The notes under the pieces: generated by a model
What the model saw: the letters and a program-made list of their open reading frames with translations, nothing else
Database searches by the model: none
Told to the model about the DNA's origin: nothing
Source: Chamaelirium japonicum
Taxonomy: Eukaryota > Streptophyta > Magnoliopsida > Liliales > Melanthiaceae
Assembly (NCBI GenBank): GCA_947650365.1
Contig: OX393549.1
Location: 25,307,851-25,371,850 of the forward strand
Length of the DNA: 64,000 bases
Direction of reading: 5' to 3'
In this document: positions 52,040 to 63,870 of the stretch, piece after piece
Layout of the letters: each line of letters starts with the position of its first letter
How positions within the stretch are numbered: position 1 is the stretch's first letter
Position numbers and translations under genes: made by a program

Positions 52040-52950
52040 TAAAGATACTTTTCCGTACAGTTTCGACAATGATAGTGGAATCACTATAACCGCGACAGTG
52101 AGATCAATGTAGCTGCTACAATGATTTTCGTTGTAGCTGCTATAGGAATTTCGACGTGGCTGCTACAGTGAAATCACTATAGAACTTAGTATCGCTTCAT
52201 ATATTTGAGTATCATTTCAAATCACTATAGTAGCTACAGTGAAATCACTGTAAGCAGCTACGTATGATAATTTCAATGTACCTGCTACGTATAATGATTT
52301 AAAATGATATTCAGATATATAAAAGGATTATTTTGACTTTGCCCTCCAAATTTTGCCTTGAATTAGACTTTACCCCACATATTTTCATTAATTAGACTTT
52401 ACCCCCCAATCCTAACTGTTCCGTCAGCTCACCCCCCAAAACTTTATTTCTTTTCCATCAGCTCACTCGTTCTCTTAGAATGTGAGTTGACAGAACAGTT
52501 AGTTTTGGGGGGTAAAGTATAATTAATGAAAATATGGGGGGTAAAGTCTAATTCAAGGCAAAATTTGGGGGGCAAAGTCAAAATAACCCTATATAAAATG
52601 ATACTCAATTTCCTGAGTACTATTTCGTATATTTGAGTGCCATGTTAAATCACTATAGCTGCTGGAGTGCTTTCACTGTAATAGCTTTAGTGATTCACCT
52701 ATGATTGCTACAATGATTTCAAATGGTACTCAGTGCTAGCTATAGTGATTTCATTGTAGCAATTATGGTGAAATCGTTGTAGTAACCACAACGAATCACT
52801 ATAGCTGTTACAATGAAATTGTTGTAGTTGCTACATCAAAATCACTGTAGCTACTACAGTGAAAATCACTGTAGCAACTCGTGGCACAATAGCATCTATG
52901 GTGAATTGGTTATTGTAACAACCCGTGGCACTATAGCATCTGCTGTGAAT
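52040..52950. repeat. GCTACAGTG / CACTGTAGC palindromic repeat cluster, large
   Basis: Dozens of variants of ATCACTGTAGC, GCTACAGTGA and GATTTCACTGTAG occur in both orientations over 0.9 kb, interrupted by a MITE at 52325-52590. The same family occurs in LIG1 intron 5 (380-790). Confidence 0.75.
52325..52590. mobile_element. Foldback MITE with 8-bp target duplication
   Basis: Arms of about 105 bp are near-perfect inverted repeats (TTATTTTGACTTTGCCC ... GGGCAAAGTCAAAATAA, with TTAGACTTTACCCC inside). Duplicated ATATAAAA at 52317-52324 and 52591-52598 fits a hAT-like element. It sits inside the palindromic repeat cluster. Confidence 0.85.
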
Positions 52951-53172
52951 TAATGTTGGAGGGTCTGATGGGTATTTTTAGTATTAAAAAAAAATCATCT
53001 AAAATGGTTTGAAAAGACCCTCTTACATGCAAAAAACATGGAAGATTATCATCTTTAAAACCAATTGTTACCGCATGTGGATTTATTGTAAGCAAACAAA
53101 TAAAATGTCCTCTTAATACAGCGAAAATGTTACCATGGACTTGTGCTTAATTTTTTGTCTTTTATTTAAAAT

Positions 53173-53455
53173 TTTTGCATATAACCCCTGCCAAAATAGT
53201 GACATTATAATTAACCCTACTTTGTAAGTTTTACACATAATCTCCTCACATATTCTAACATTTACTAAAATACCCCCATCCTGACCTTTTTAATCTCGAG
53301 TTAAATGAACAAAACATAAAAAGTGAAAAAAAAAAATCATTGTGCAACATTTTTACTAAATGTTAGAATATGTCAGGGGTTATTCATAAAACTTAAGAAG
53401 TGAAGAGGTTATTTATATTATCAAAATATATAGTTAGGGGGTTATGCAAACAACC
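53173..53455. mobile_element. Foldback MITE
   Basis: Left arm TTTGCATATAACCCCTGCC ... ACATATTCTAACATTTACTA pairs with right arm TAGTAAATGTTAGAATATGT... reading back to GGGGGTTATGCAAAC (imperfect, about 100 bp per arm). General plan as at 52325 but different sequence. Target duplication unresolved. Confidence 0.6.
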
Positions 53456-55360
53456 CTTCATTTTTTTGTTGATACTGTTGGACCTTTCCAATGTTTTCAT
53501 CTTGATGTGCATCACAAAGATCAATGCACCCTAGCTCTATTTAAGAAATTAATACGAGCAGCCATAAACTTCCTCCTCTCCACTCAGATCCCCCCCCCCC
53601 CCTTCCCCCTCTCTCTCTCTCTCTCTTCTCTTACTTCAACGGCAGCAATGACTATATATAGTAGGAGGAGAAAGAAGAGAGAGAAGCGGAGGAAGGAGGG
53701 GGAGGGCTTCACAAGAACCGACAACATCAACAATGGATTTCACAAGCATCGACGAAACCCGAGGACATTGACCCCTTTTTCCAATTTTAAGTTTGATGCC
53801 CTTATCAATTTTATGCATAAAGATACTAAATACGTCCAAGATAGCATTCATCACCACTATTAGACCGTCCAATAATGGATCAAAGTTGTCAGTGTTGGAC
53901 GATTATGACTTCTCCGTCCCACACCTACACTCATCCATCCACCCACCCACCCACCCACTCATGCTCACAATCGAACCATTTTTCCGATGAGCCCCATTTG
54001 ACATTTTTACGAACTTCCAATTATATTGCTTGTTAGTGGAGCATGCATGCAAAAATGCGCCTCTTCCGTGCGAGCTTCTATTTGCACACCAAATTTTGCT
54101 CTCAACACATCCTTTTAAAACAAAATTTTATCATAATTTGACCCTTATGTAAAATTACCCTAATGCATGCCCATTTATAGCAATAAAGATGCTTCCATTG
54201 TCTCTTTTAAACAATGTCCATCCTCTCCTCTCCCCAATCTAACCCTAACCTAACCTTCACCTAACCCTAACATATTTTTGAGCAGTGGACAAGCAGTATG
54301 TCATTCTGGAGGATGCTAGCACGAACAAGCAACTGGTCTACCCCTGATTCACAAAATGTTCTACCGACCAGGGTCGAATAAGCACCATTGTGTTCGACCA
54401 ACCAGGACAGATCGAACACACAAGTAATAGTGTGTTCTGTCGACCATATCAGAACAGATAACAATGTCTTATGCTATTGCCAGCTAAACAAAGGCTTTTG
54501 GTTCTAGGGCATCAGGGGTGGAGAGGAACTAGCCAGTGGCTTAGGGAGGATGCTAGGGCATCGGGTGCGGAGAGGAGATTGATGGTGGTGTTCCTGAGAG
54601 AGAAACCTATGACTTTGGGGGCGGAGATCAGAAGCTTGCTGATGGCCGAGGAGGATATGCTTGGGCGTAGGGGGCAGATAGGAGAGAGGGAGAAAGGAGT
54701 TGGGGGTGAGAGAAGGAAGGAGGAAGAAGAAAGGAGTGGAGTGTATTGAGAAAGGTGAAGAGTAACTAGGGATTATAGAATCCGTGCTGTGTATATAGAG
54801 CAAGATAAGAGATTTTATAATTTTGGGATGGAGTGTATTGAGAAACCGGTACTTGGAGGGCTTATTTGGTTGCTGTGTTTTTGACATTTGTTTTTGAAAG
54901 CACAAGTGCAAAGATATTAGAGTTTTTTGGTTAATGGAGTGTGACGTGTGCAAACAGAAGCACACTATGCTTAATTACATTGTTTATACATAAATTTGTC
55001 CGACCAACGTTTCACTGAAAGACACAAAACTTCTATTGCATAAGTCACATGTGCAAGCAGATGCATGGAAAATATTTGCACTGCAACCAAATAAGAGTTA
55101 ACTTCGGTGTGCAAATAGAAGCTCTCCTATTCCTCACTCAATACACTACCAGGAAATTGAGTGAGTTGTTAGGAGCATGCAATTTTGTCCCACCTGACCG
55201 CAGCCATGCGTCTAAGGAATTTATTCAGGCACTTTTCTCTTACATAGGTGGGTGACCCGAAACTTTTCGGGCAATGGAGCCACTTCAAGATTGGACTAAT
55301 CCCTTCAAGAATGTGCACCAACCCACTCAGAAGTTTCCGTGTGAACTTCTGGGTACCATG
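53456..55360. other. Intergenic sequence with small repeats only
   Basis: Small features: C-run at 53588-53599, (CACC)n at 53937-53957, and AACCCTAACC telomere-like words at 54240-54270. No coding frame is recognised, including the 153-codon frame at 54504-54965 on the minus strand. Confidence 0.4.
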
Positions 55361-55368
55361 AAGGGGCG

Positions 55369-55488
<120 letters not shown>

Positions 55489-56500
55489 ATTGAACCGAGA
55501 ACCTCCTCACCAAAACATCAATCTTTACCTTAAAAAAAACATAAGTTTTATTAGACCCAATATATAGATGTATGATAAGTCTGGCGGTATTGATACTTTT
55601 GTAGAGCCCTATAACATATGAATATAGTAGAGCATGTCAATGCCTATCGGCACTCGGACTGCCTCTGTCAGCGGCATCAGTGACCATCTTCGATTGCAAC
55701 ACACACCCCATGCCTATAGTATCGGCACTGCCGCAGCCACCTTCGACAGCAAAAAAACATTCGAAGGAAGCAAAAAAAATTCATCAATGACATCCAAATT
55801 CGTCCGTGACGAGTGAATGAAGTTGTAGTCGCCAATCCCCCCCATGTGTTTTGCCACCAAAGGCGGCTGACTGCATGGTAACCTCAAGAGAAACTTCAAA
55901 CAATTTCATTCGGCAAAAACAAAATTCCCCCATCTGACAATGGGGTCGTAGCAATCTAGGATTTCACAAATACATCACCATGATCTGCAACCCAACCCTA
56001 GCCCTAATTCTTGCCCTAGATCTATCCCTAACCCATACATTCGATTCTCAAATCAAACCCCATAGCTATCCATCAATGATAAAAAAAAGGGTGCATGAAT
56101 GTAAAATAAAACCATGCCCTAATTCTTTATTTCTTTTTGAGATTGACAGGTGTCCTGAAACCTTTCAGACAATAGCCCACTTCGGGCTCGGACTAATCCA
56201 AATATCAAAGAATAACATTCAAAATAGAGTGTAGTAGTGAAAGATATAGATGGTGGCACTGAGCAAGTGGTTGCTGACGTAGGCCCAGCCGAGGCACATC
56301 CGGAGAACCACGAGCGTGATGATGAGAGGCCCGTAGACATGGATCCGAGGGCACACAAGAGGATGTCGGCTGGTGGTTGTAGATGGAACCGAGTCCATAG
56401 GCTGAGGTGGGGAAGTCGATGAAGACACAAGATCCTCTCGACTAACTGGTCTCCAACTGGGAGGGATAGCTGAGCCAACATGGTCATTGACTGAAGACAG
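55489..56500. other. Intergenic sequence, nothing recognised
   Basis: Overlapping minus-strand frames at 56119-56532 have no recognisable domain. No element border was identified. Confidence 0.35.
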
Positions 56501-57065
56501 CTCTCCTCTGGAGAAATATGACAAGTGGGCAATGTCTCCGATCCTCGTCGGAAAAGGAGTGGATCTTGCGGATCGGGGCTTTACTGAATAGCAAAACCAG
56601 AGGAAAAATATGGCTTGACCCCCATTCCTTCATATATGGAGTAAAATTTGGCCAACGCCCGAAGACGAGACCCACTAGCCCTGTCTGGGGGTCCACAATG
56701 AAGACGACGGGACCCACTAGCCCTGCCTGGGGGTCCACAATGACGACGACGGTACCCATTGGCCCTGCCCGAAGCCTATTGAAGCGACTGCAGAAACCCC
56801 CGAACCCCAGATATTTTCCAAACCTTTATAAATAGTAGACTAGATGTGTATTCCAGATCGATAATCTGATTTCCAGTTCAGACTTTCAAAAAATCAGAGT
56901 TTTGACATCTCTCTCTCTTCCAAGACAAGTGATAATTGGCCTGTCGAGATCACTGCATTTAAAGTGTTAATGAATTCAGGTTGCACCTTATAGCACAGAG
57001 ACGTAGGCTTCGGCTGAACTCCGAGATCACATCTCGTGTTAACTCTCAGCTCTCTCTCAACTACT
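56500..57065 (+). other. LTR-like region with TATA box and 42-bp repeats
   Basis: CTTTATAAATAGTAGAC (about 56823) is a good TATA box. Upstream are three copies of a 42-bp unit (GACCCACTAGCCCTG ... GGGGGTCCACAATGA, starting 56669, 56711 and about 56752). This resembles the U3 of a retrotransposon LTR. Borders and partner were not found. Confidence 0.4.
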
Positions 57066-57430
57066 TCTAAACCTAAGTCCACAAACCATCAACCACTTCG
57101 AAACTCAAGTCAAAGACACCAACGCTTGAACCACCAACGACCAACATTGAATCGATTGACTGTTGGGCGGAGTCCTCGGGTCGGCACAAGAATCATCCCC
57201 CACAATCGGGTCATAGTTTGGGGTTGTCGGTGGGGCCGGACAACGACGCACCAACATCTTCGAGGTCGGGTTGGAGCAGGGCTTTTGTGGGAGGAAGCTT
57301 GATGGTGCCAAGGAGCAGATCAGGTCAGGTTGTGACAAATTGATGCCGGTGGGACCGATTGAGGTTGGGCGACGTAGGGGTACATGAATGGTGCATAGTT
57401 CAAGGCTATGAGTCACGTATCTGGGTCAGG

Positions 57431-57433
<3 letters not shown>

Positions 57434-57489
<56 letters not shown>
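57434..57489 (+). repeat. (GA)n microsatellite
   Basis: Dinucleotide run. Confidence 0.97.
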
Positions 57490-57491
<2 letters not shown>

Positions 57492-57660
57492 TGGGGAGCG
57501 AGATAAAAGGCATGTGACCATTCCCAAAGAATAGTCATGCAATATATCTCTTTTTAGAATCCTTCGACGATCTGATATATCCTGTTACTTTTGTCTTGTC
57601 AGCTTGTCGATGACAAACTTGTTATTATCACGAACAGTCTTAACATGGTTTATAGATGAT

Positions 57661-57835
57661 AAATGCTATTCAGCCCAAAGGTTTTTCGATTCCGCTCGGT
57701 ACGACTGATGTGGCAGCGTATAACTGGTGGTGTTAAAGATTGAAATGTTGCTAGTAAAATTCAGTCACCAGTTATACGCTGCAACGTTAGTCATACCAAG
57801 TGGAATCGAAAACACCTTCGGGCTGAATAGCATTT
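57661..57835. mobile_element. Foldback MITE (175 bp)
   Basis: AAATGCTATTCAGCCC at the left and GGGCTGAATAGCATTT at the right are perfect 16-bp inverted ends, with pairing continuing through CGATTCC-CT-GGTA-GACT and GCAGCGTATAACTGGTG. Both flanks contain CTTAACAT, so a target duplication is likely but imprecise. Confidence 0.75.
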
Positions 57836-58191
57836 CTTAACATAGATAGATGGTCTCAGTTACATTTTATTTTAAAGAAATTATAATCTCCCATAGTAAT
57901 AGTTTTTTTGTCCATCCTAATATCTTTGGCTGTATTTGTCAAGCGCGTTGGAGTTGAGGAAACGCCTTAGCTGTAAATGGACTCTGACTACATGGAAATG
58001 AATTGAATGACAAAACTTCAGTGAAAGAAAATTATCATGTCCATATGATCGTGCCATGTCATGTTGGCAAAGCAGACTGGCCAAATAGCTTTTGTTTTGC
58101 TACCCTTTGGCTTGCTACACTTGCCTACGGATCAATCGGGATGTGCCATGTGGACCATTAGAAGGGCATAAGGGGGAACCAAATCTATATA
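57836..58191. other. Intergenic sequence, nothing recognised
   Basis: No supported feature. Confidence 0.4.
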
Positions 58192-58448
58192 GCTATACTA
58201 AAATGGTAGCTTCTCTTCCGTGTATGCACGCGGCTCTCTTTTAAATCAATTTAAAAACCTACCATAAAAATGATAAATTTTCATTCGATAACATTTAATG
58301 GTCATTTGATGTTAATCTCTCTCTTTCTCTCTCTAACAAGTGAATCACACTCACTTCAGATTTCACACTTCTTCAAACAGTTGTGATGTCGTCTTTGCCA
58401 AATGACGTGCATCAAGCACATTCAGGCATTGCCTAAGTTTCTTAGTAG
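58192..58448 (+). mobile_element. Solo Helitron-like unit (family of 26.7-28.0 kb)
   Basis: CTATACTAAAATGGTAGCTTC at the start and TTCAGGCATTGCCTAAG then TTTCTTAGTAG at the end match the tandem units, with CTAG changed to GTAG. It shows that the unit also inserts singly. Confidence 0.75.
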
Positions 58449-58585
58449 TGTAGCATAAGTCCAGTAGCAAGTGTTACCCTCATTATTCTTCTTTAATGGT
58501 CCACCTGCAGCGTACCAGATGGGTATGCAGCCAAAATGCTCTCCCATAATTACTATCAATGACTAAATTCTTTGTACTCACGAGG

Positions 58586-58868
58586 TGTTGGAGTTTTGTC
58601 CCACATTGACTAGCTAGTTAGGCAGTGTTGTTTTTATATATCTTCTACGGATCTTTTCTTACAATCCGGGTTTAGGAGTGTGAGGGTATCTACAAATGAT
58701 ATCAGAGCAGGTTTGGCTTAAGCCCGTTAAACCAAGTGGAAGCTTACCCACATGACAATGACCAAACAAAACTGGCCTGCACGTGAGGAGGTGTGTTGGA
58801 GTTTACTCACACATTGTCTGCGAACCTCCTCTTACGACCCGGGTTCTGGGGTATGAGAGTATCTAACA
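58586..58868 (+). mobile_element. TRIM element, copy 2
   Basis: LTR 1 (58586-58694, TGTTGGAGTTTTGTCCCACA ... CTACA) is followed by a primer-binding site TGATATCAGAGCAGG (58697). LTR 2 (58794-58868) has lost about 34 internal bases. The polypurine-like GTGAGGAGG lies before LTR 2. No target duplication was recognised. Confidence 0.8.
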
Positions 58869-59390
58869 CCAGAGGATATAGGAGTTGATAAGGAACTAAT
58901 GCTTTGGTGAGAAAGTTGGGTTCAATCACCCCCCCTTGTGATTTAGTTAGAGTGCATATAGAAACTTCCGAATGGATCGGTGCACATTTTCAAAGAAGTT
59001 AATCTGAGTCCGAAGTGGGTCCATTGTCCAAGACATCTCGGAACATCCGCCAATATAAAAAAAAAAAAAAGAAGAGGGAGACTAAATTATTTGTACGGAA
59101 AAGGGTGATAGCCTCCATGGTGTAAGATGTATTAAGATAACTTACTTAAACATGGGTTGAATGGATGGTGGACCTTGGTGGTGAGTGGATACATAGATCT
59201 GCCCCCCGGATCCGCCTCGTGTCTGTTTCTTGGGCTCTTTCTATGTCATTGTTTGGATGGAGGGAGACAAACAAGCATGGGTGGCCATTATTGATTATGG
59301 TGAAATTATAGAATAATGAGCTTATACTATTCCTAGCCGCCATTGTTAACAGATGGCTGTGATGATGCTAGATGCATTGAATTTCCCTAT
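58869..59390. other. Intergenic sequence, nothing recognised
   Basis: No supported feature besides an A-run at 59060-59073. Confidence 0.4.
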
Positions 59391-59532
<142 letters not shown>

Positions 59533-59537
59533 CTTAT

Positions 59538-59660
59538 TGTTGGGATTTAGTCCCACATCGATTAGTGGTTGGGTGGTGTCTTCATATACCCTCTAGTGGA
59601 CCTTCCTTATCATCCGAGTTTTGAGGTGTGAGGATATAAATGGTATCAGAGATAGGTTTC
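59538..59660 (+). mobile_element. TRIM LTR plus primer-binding site, copy 3 (truncated)
   Basis: TGTTGGGATTTAGTCCCACA opens a 103-bp LTR and TGGTATCAGAGATAGG at 59641 is the primer-binding site. The rest is replaced by a CACTA end at 59666. Confidence 0.8.
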
Positions 59661-59665
59661 ACCCA

Positions 59666-59990
59666 CACTACAAAAAAAACTATTTTTACCGACGGATAAA
59701 TATCGTCGGTAAAAATAAATTTCCTTCGGTAATGATTCATCACGACGGATTCAATTTCGGCCGTCGGAAAAGATGACGTCGGAAAAGAAAACAACGAATC
59801 CTGGTGGGAGTGCCCAAATAGTACCTGCGAGTCCTGAGTAGGGCTGCGGGTTCCACTGTCGTCTCCGTGGGCTCCATGCAGAGCTGCGAGTCCCATGGTC
59901 GTCTCCGTGGGTTCCAGGCAGGATTGCGGGTCCCACGATCGTCTCCGTGGGCTTCAGGCAGGACTTCGTGTTCCATCGTCGGACGTTAGC
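59666..59990 (+). mobile_element. Second CACTA element, left end only
   Basis: CACTACAAAAAAAACTATTT followed by TTACCGACGGATAA, TATCGTCGGTAA and CGTCGGAAAA is the same terminal structure as at 41152. The right end is not present nearby, so it is a truncated or broken copy. It runs into a 40-bp tandem repeat. Confidence 0.8.
59826..59985 (+). repeat. 40-bp tandem repeat, about four copies
   Basis: The unit GCGGGTTCCACTGTCGTCTC plus CGTGGGCTCCAGGCAG recurs with GTCGTCTCCGTGG at 59858, 59898 and 59938 (ATC in place of GTC in the last). It resembles the reverse complement of the 42-bp repeat at 56669. Confidence 0.85.
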
Positions 59991-60870
59991 CAGATTTTGC
60001 ACCCACAATGTGCGCGCATGCATCCGGATTCTATACATTTCCCCATACGATCACATGTATGGGTAAATTGGGTACATTGTGGTACGTTCGAATTCTATAA
60101 ACTTTTCTACAAAGTCATGTGTAGGAGCAAAATAGGGACAATAAAAATATTTGCTACGAAGGGAGCTTAGCCACAACCGAAGTGTAGTTTGTCCTTTACC
60201 TAATGCCGTACCTGTTGCATGGACCTTAGCCACATTACCCCCCCAAAAAAAGAGAAATATCCATGCAAGAAGGAGACGTCACTCCAGTATGTCCAGAGGA
60301 TAAACATGCCCAATATGTCTAGAGGACTAAACTCCCCCCCCAGAAAAATAAATAAATAGTAAACTTTCCCCTCCTCCCGGTTGGTGACGCCGACATATGA
60401 AGCACTCATCCCCAACCGCAAGCACCGTGGGTCGAAGGTTATATCGACAATTAGAGCCCTTGATAGGTGAAACACACAATCCTCGGCTGCAGCCATCGTC
60501 GGCGAGATGCACCCACTACGAGTGCATCACACTTAGTCCCAAATGTATCGATGCCATTGCCTACTGACGCACCTAAGGTGTGTAGGGGACAAGACCGACT
60601 CAACCATAAATGCTATTAAGGTGATTGCGTTAAGCCCCACATGAAAAGAAGGCCCCCAGAATCTAAACCAACCTAATGGCCTAAAGCCTTACATGACCTC
60701 ATAGAAAATTAAAATCCTTAGACCACAAATTAAATCAAAACATTTTCCCAAATAAAATATAATTTATCCACATTAATATATAAAATATGTATAAAAAATC
60801 TTGTTTAGATTTTTGGCATTAGACCTCAACTTGTATCGAGACGGCCTAGTAGGGTTTCGTGGGAGGGGGA
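59991..60870. other. Intergenic sequence, nothing recognised
   Basis: No supported feature. Confidence 0.4.
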
Positions 60871-60879
60871 GGGGAAAAT

Positions 60880-61085
60880 TTTTCAACTCAACCGTTGTAC
60901 CATACAATTGTGGGGCCCACTGTGATTCAACAGACACAAGGTAGCGAGCCATGGGGTAGACGGCCGATGGGGTGCCATGTCACATCTGCATTCTTTACAT
61001 ATGAAATAGAGGGAAATTTTCAGCACAACTGTTGTACCATACAATCGTGGGGCCCACAGTGATTCAATAGACATAGGGTACTAAG
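60880..61085 (+). repeat. Direct duplication of about 125 bp
   Basis: GTTGTACCATACAATTGTGG with GGCCCACTGTGATTCAA (about 60893) recurs as GTTGTACCATACAATCGTGG with GGCCCACAGTGATTCAA (about 61030). Confidence 0.85.
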
Positions 61086-61114
61086 CCCCAGCACATGGGG
61101 TGTGGCCCCCCAGC

Positions 61115-61568
61115 TAGGGGTGGCAATGGGTCGTGTCGGGTTCGTGTGCTGTGTCGGGTCGGGTTCGTATGGTGTCCAAAACCCCTAGACATGGATCCGA
61201 CCCGTTTAACTAATCGTGTCTAGATCCTAAATCCGTACCCGACCTGTTTATAAACTGGTAGATCCGATAAGACCCGTTTACCAAACGGGTCTATTCAATT
61301 GACCCAATCTGACTCGATCCGACTTGACCCAATAGACCCGCTGGTACTATATAATACAATATCGGATTGCGGGTAACCCGACACGACCGTTGAATTTTAA
61401 ACAGGTCTTACTGGGTCTACAGTGTCCAGATCCTAAACCCGGACCTGACCCGTTTATTAAACGGGTTTATCGTGTCGATCCGTTTACGACCTGAACCCGT
61501 TAACCCTGACCCAGACCCGCTAACTACGTGTCGAGTCTGCCGTGTCGGGTCCACAATTGCCAGCCCTA
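61115..61568. mobile_element. hAT MITE, GGGTC-rich family, complete
   Basis: Ends TAGGGGTGGCAATGGGTCGT and CAATTGCCAGCCCTA with a perfect 8-bp duplication CCCCCAGC (61107-61114 and 61569-61576). 454 bp, opposite in orientation to the copy at 37924-38388. Confidence 0.92.
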
Positions 61569-61576
61569 CCCCCAGC

Positions 61577-62590
61577 ACTCATGTCATGCATTGCCACTTG
61601 GGAGTCTCCTATGGAACAAAATGGTTCTCGAATATTTCCCTCTGGAATAGAGGACAAATCCCGATTAGAAAAGGATTATGATAAAAATTATGATTTCCAA
61701 CCAATAGAAAAGGATTATGAGACTTTATTTAATCTTTTAAGAGGGACTTAGTAGACGGTCCTTGAAAACAGATCTGTTTTAGCTTAAGGACAACCAATCG
61801 AATCTAAACCATGTGGACAAAGGTACCTTACATATTCAAATCATGCCACTCCTTTATAAAACTAAACCCTAAACCTAGAAATCGTAAATCAAAGCCTAAA
61901 CCTTAAGATCTATAGGCATTGGGATAAACCCTAGACCTAGAAATCATAAACCTAACAATAAATCGAACCCCTTCGCTCATCGTGGCACTGGTCTCCGTTG
62001 CTCGCCGCCATCGGAGCGGACGGTGGCGAGTGGCGAGCCGCTGCAACTCGAGGTCGACTCCGACATCGCTGCCGTGCCTACTTTCGCCACCCCTTTTTGC
62101 ACGGGCCTTGCCACCGCTACTTGCGAGAGAAATGGGAGAACAGGCCGATCTGTGAGAGCATTTGGCAACCCTTCTCACGGAATCGATCTCCTTAGGTGAA
62201 ACGAATCTCCTGCCTATCCTTTTCACCCCATCAATATGTTGTCAGGGTCCTTAGATACATTAACCCATCTTTTTATGTGTGGGTTAAAGATGTAAGTGCC
62301 ATTGCACATGAGAGGCCCCCCGATTGTGAAAGTGCAAAGTATTTTTTTCCTAGCCGTAGATTGAGCCTTGTTTAGTTGTTTATCTCCACATATGCACCAC
62401 TTTATTTTATACATGAATAATGTTGTTTGACACTAGCACATGTACTTTTGACAACATAACATGCAATCAAATAGCTCTTAGTGCAATATGAAGCGCGTCT
62501 ATTAGCACTACTCTTTCTTTATCCTCTTCACTGCCTTTGAGAACAAGGGTCCCACTTGCTACAACCTCGCACGGAGGAGCAAGGATTTGT
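61577..62590. other. Intergenic sequence, nothing recognised
   Basis: A GC-rich patch at 61975-62120 has short open frames without recognisable domains. CCCTAAACCTAGAAATC occurs in two related forms at 61866 and 61928. Confidence 0.35.
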
Positions 62591-62985
62591 GAAGCAGTGG
62601 TGGAGGGCATGAGACTTGATAGTAGTCATCACAACATGCTGGAGCATTTGGAAGGAGCGAAATAGCAAGATATTCTCCAACAAGTCAGAACATAGAGCAA
62701 TCGTTCTCAAGTCACTAGGGACCCAACTGAGCCTGTCAGGATCATCAAGAAGCAGTGGAGCATGGGACCTGATAGTCATCACAACATGCTGGAGCATTTG
62801 GAAGGACCTGAATTGCAGGATATTCTCCAACAAGTTAGAGGACAAATCCACCGTCCTCAAATCACTAGGGAGTTGGTTGAGCCTGTGGAAGCTCTCCACA
62901 AGCTCAGCCTGTGGATTTACGAGCTTTGGAAGAAAATGTATAGTAGAATTTTTAAGCCCCGCCCCCCATTCTCTATATAGCCTTC
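62591..62985 (+). pseudogene. LINE ORF2 C-terminal fragment with internal duplication
   Basis: VITTCWSIWKERNSKIFSNK and, about 50 residues later, VITTCWSIWKDLNCRIFSNK show that the W--WKERN--IF tail of a plant L1 ORF2 has been duplicated in frame (period about 153 bp; first copy from 62616, second from 62770). No reverse transcriptase core remains. Confidence 0.7.
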
Positions 62986-62994
62986 TTTTTTTTG

Positions 62995-63697
62995 GTATTT
63001 GAAAGGGGGAGGTCACCGGACCTCCAGGAGGGGTCACAGCTTGGCGCAAGCACAATCCATCAAACCTGACGAATGGGCAGACCCGAGGCCTAACACTACC
63101 ACATCACCTAGGGTGGGGGGGACACCACCAAGCTGCACTCCAGCACAGACTAGACCCACACCTCAGGCAATCGATGACCACCTCATTGACCTTCGACGGT
63201 GGACCAAAACAGACTCACACAGAAAAGAAAAACAAAACAACATACTCCAAAAAAAAGCCAAAAAGTCTTGAACCAGAATCAGATCGTGCCTCCTCTAGCT
63301 TCGGCGAGGTAGAAAGCCCCTTCGTGTCGCCTCGAACCAGCCGCCACCACCGCGCGCCGCCGGAAACCACCACCACAAAGGAGGGTCTGAAAAACCCACG
63401 ACGGACTCCACCCGGGGTCCAGATCGCCACACCCGTCTCTAAATCGGCCTGGAGACCCCCGATCCACTGGTTGAGGTGCCGATCCAACAAAGAGACACAT
63501 CGTGACTCCTCTCGCCGAGCCTCGGGGATCTCGTACGTATAGGGGAGGGAAAGGGGTTAGATCCGACCCTCGGAAACCAAGTCTCACGATCGCCTTGCCT
63601 CCCCAAAGCCGTCGACGGTGCTAAGGAGGCCAAGAGGAGGGGGAACCCTAACCCTAAAGCAGGGGGAGAAAAGCGGCAAGGCGCTCCGAGCCTTTCT
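62995..63697 (-). mobile_element. Truncated LINE 3' end, relative of 24143-24838
   Basis: On the minus strand it ends GGAGGTCCGGTGACCTCCCC then CTTTCAAATACCAAAAAAAA. It shares the GGACCTCC-GGAGG and GGGGGAGG blocks with the 24-kb copy. GCCTTCTTTTTTTT before and GCCTTTTTTTTTTC after could be the target duplication. No protein is recognised. Confidence 0.55.
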
Positions 63698-63764
63698 TGT
63701 TGCCTTTTTTTTTTCTTCCTAATAAACTGTTGTGTGTGTCCATTTTTAGTTGTGGTGATGGTCC

Positions 63765-63870
<106 letters not shown>

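Noticed and set aside
54504..54965. A 153-codon minus-strand frame
   Set aside because: No domain, low-complexity Ser/Pro content, no splice or promoter context, and no similarity that I recognise.
56119..56532. A 137-codon minus-strand frame with a hydrophobic stretch, overlapped by a 101-codon frame
   Set aside because: The hydrophobic stretch looked like a membrane protein at first, but neither frame has a recognisable family motif and the other frame is equally open.
61998..62195. A GC-rich short frame that looked like a possible exon
   Set aside because: Both strands are open because of GC content. No conserved motif or clear splice sites.
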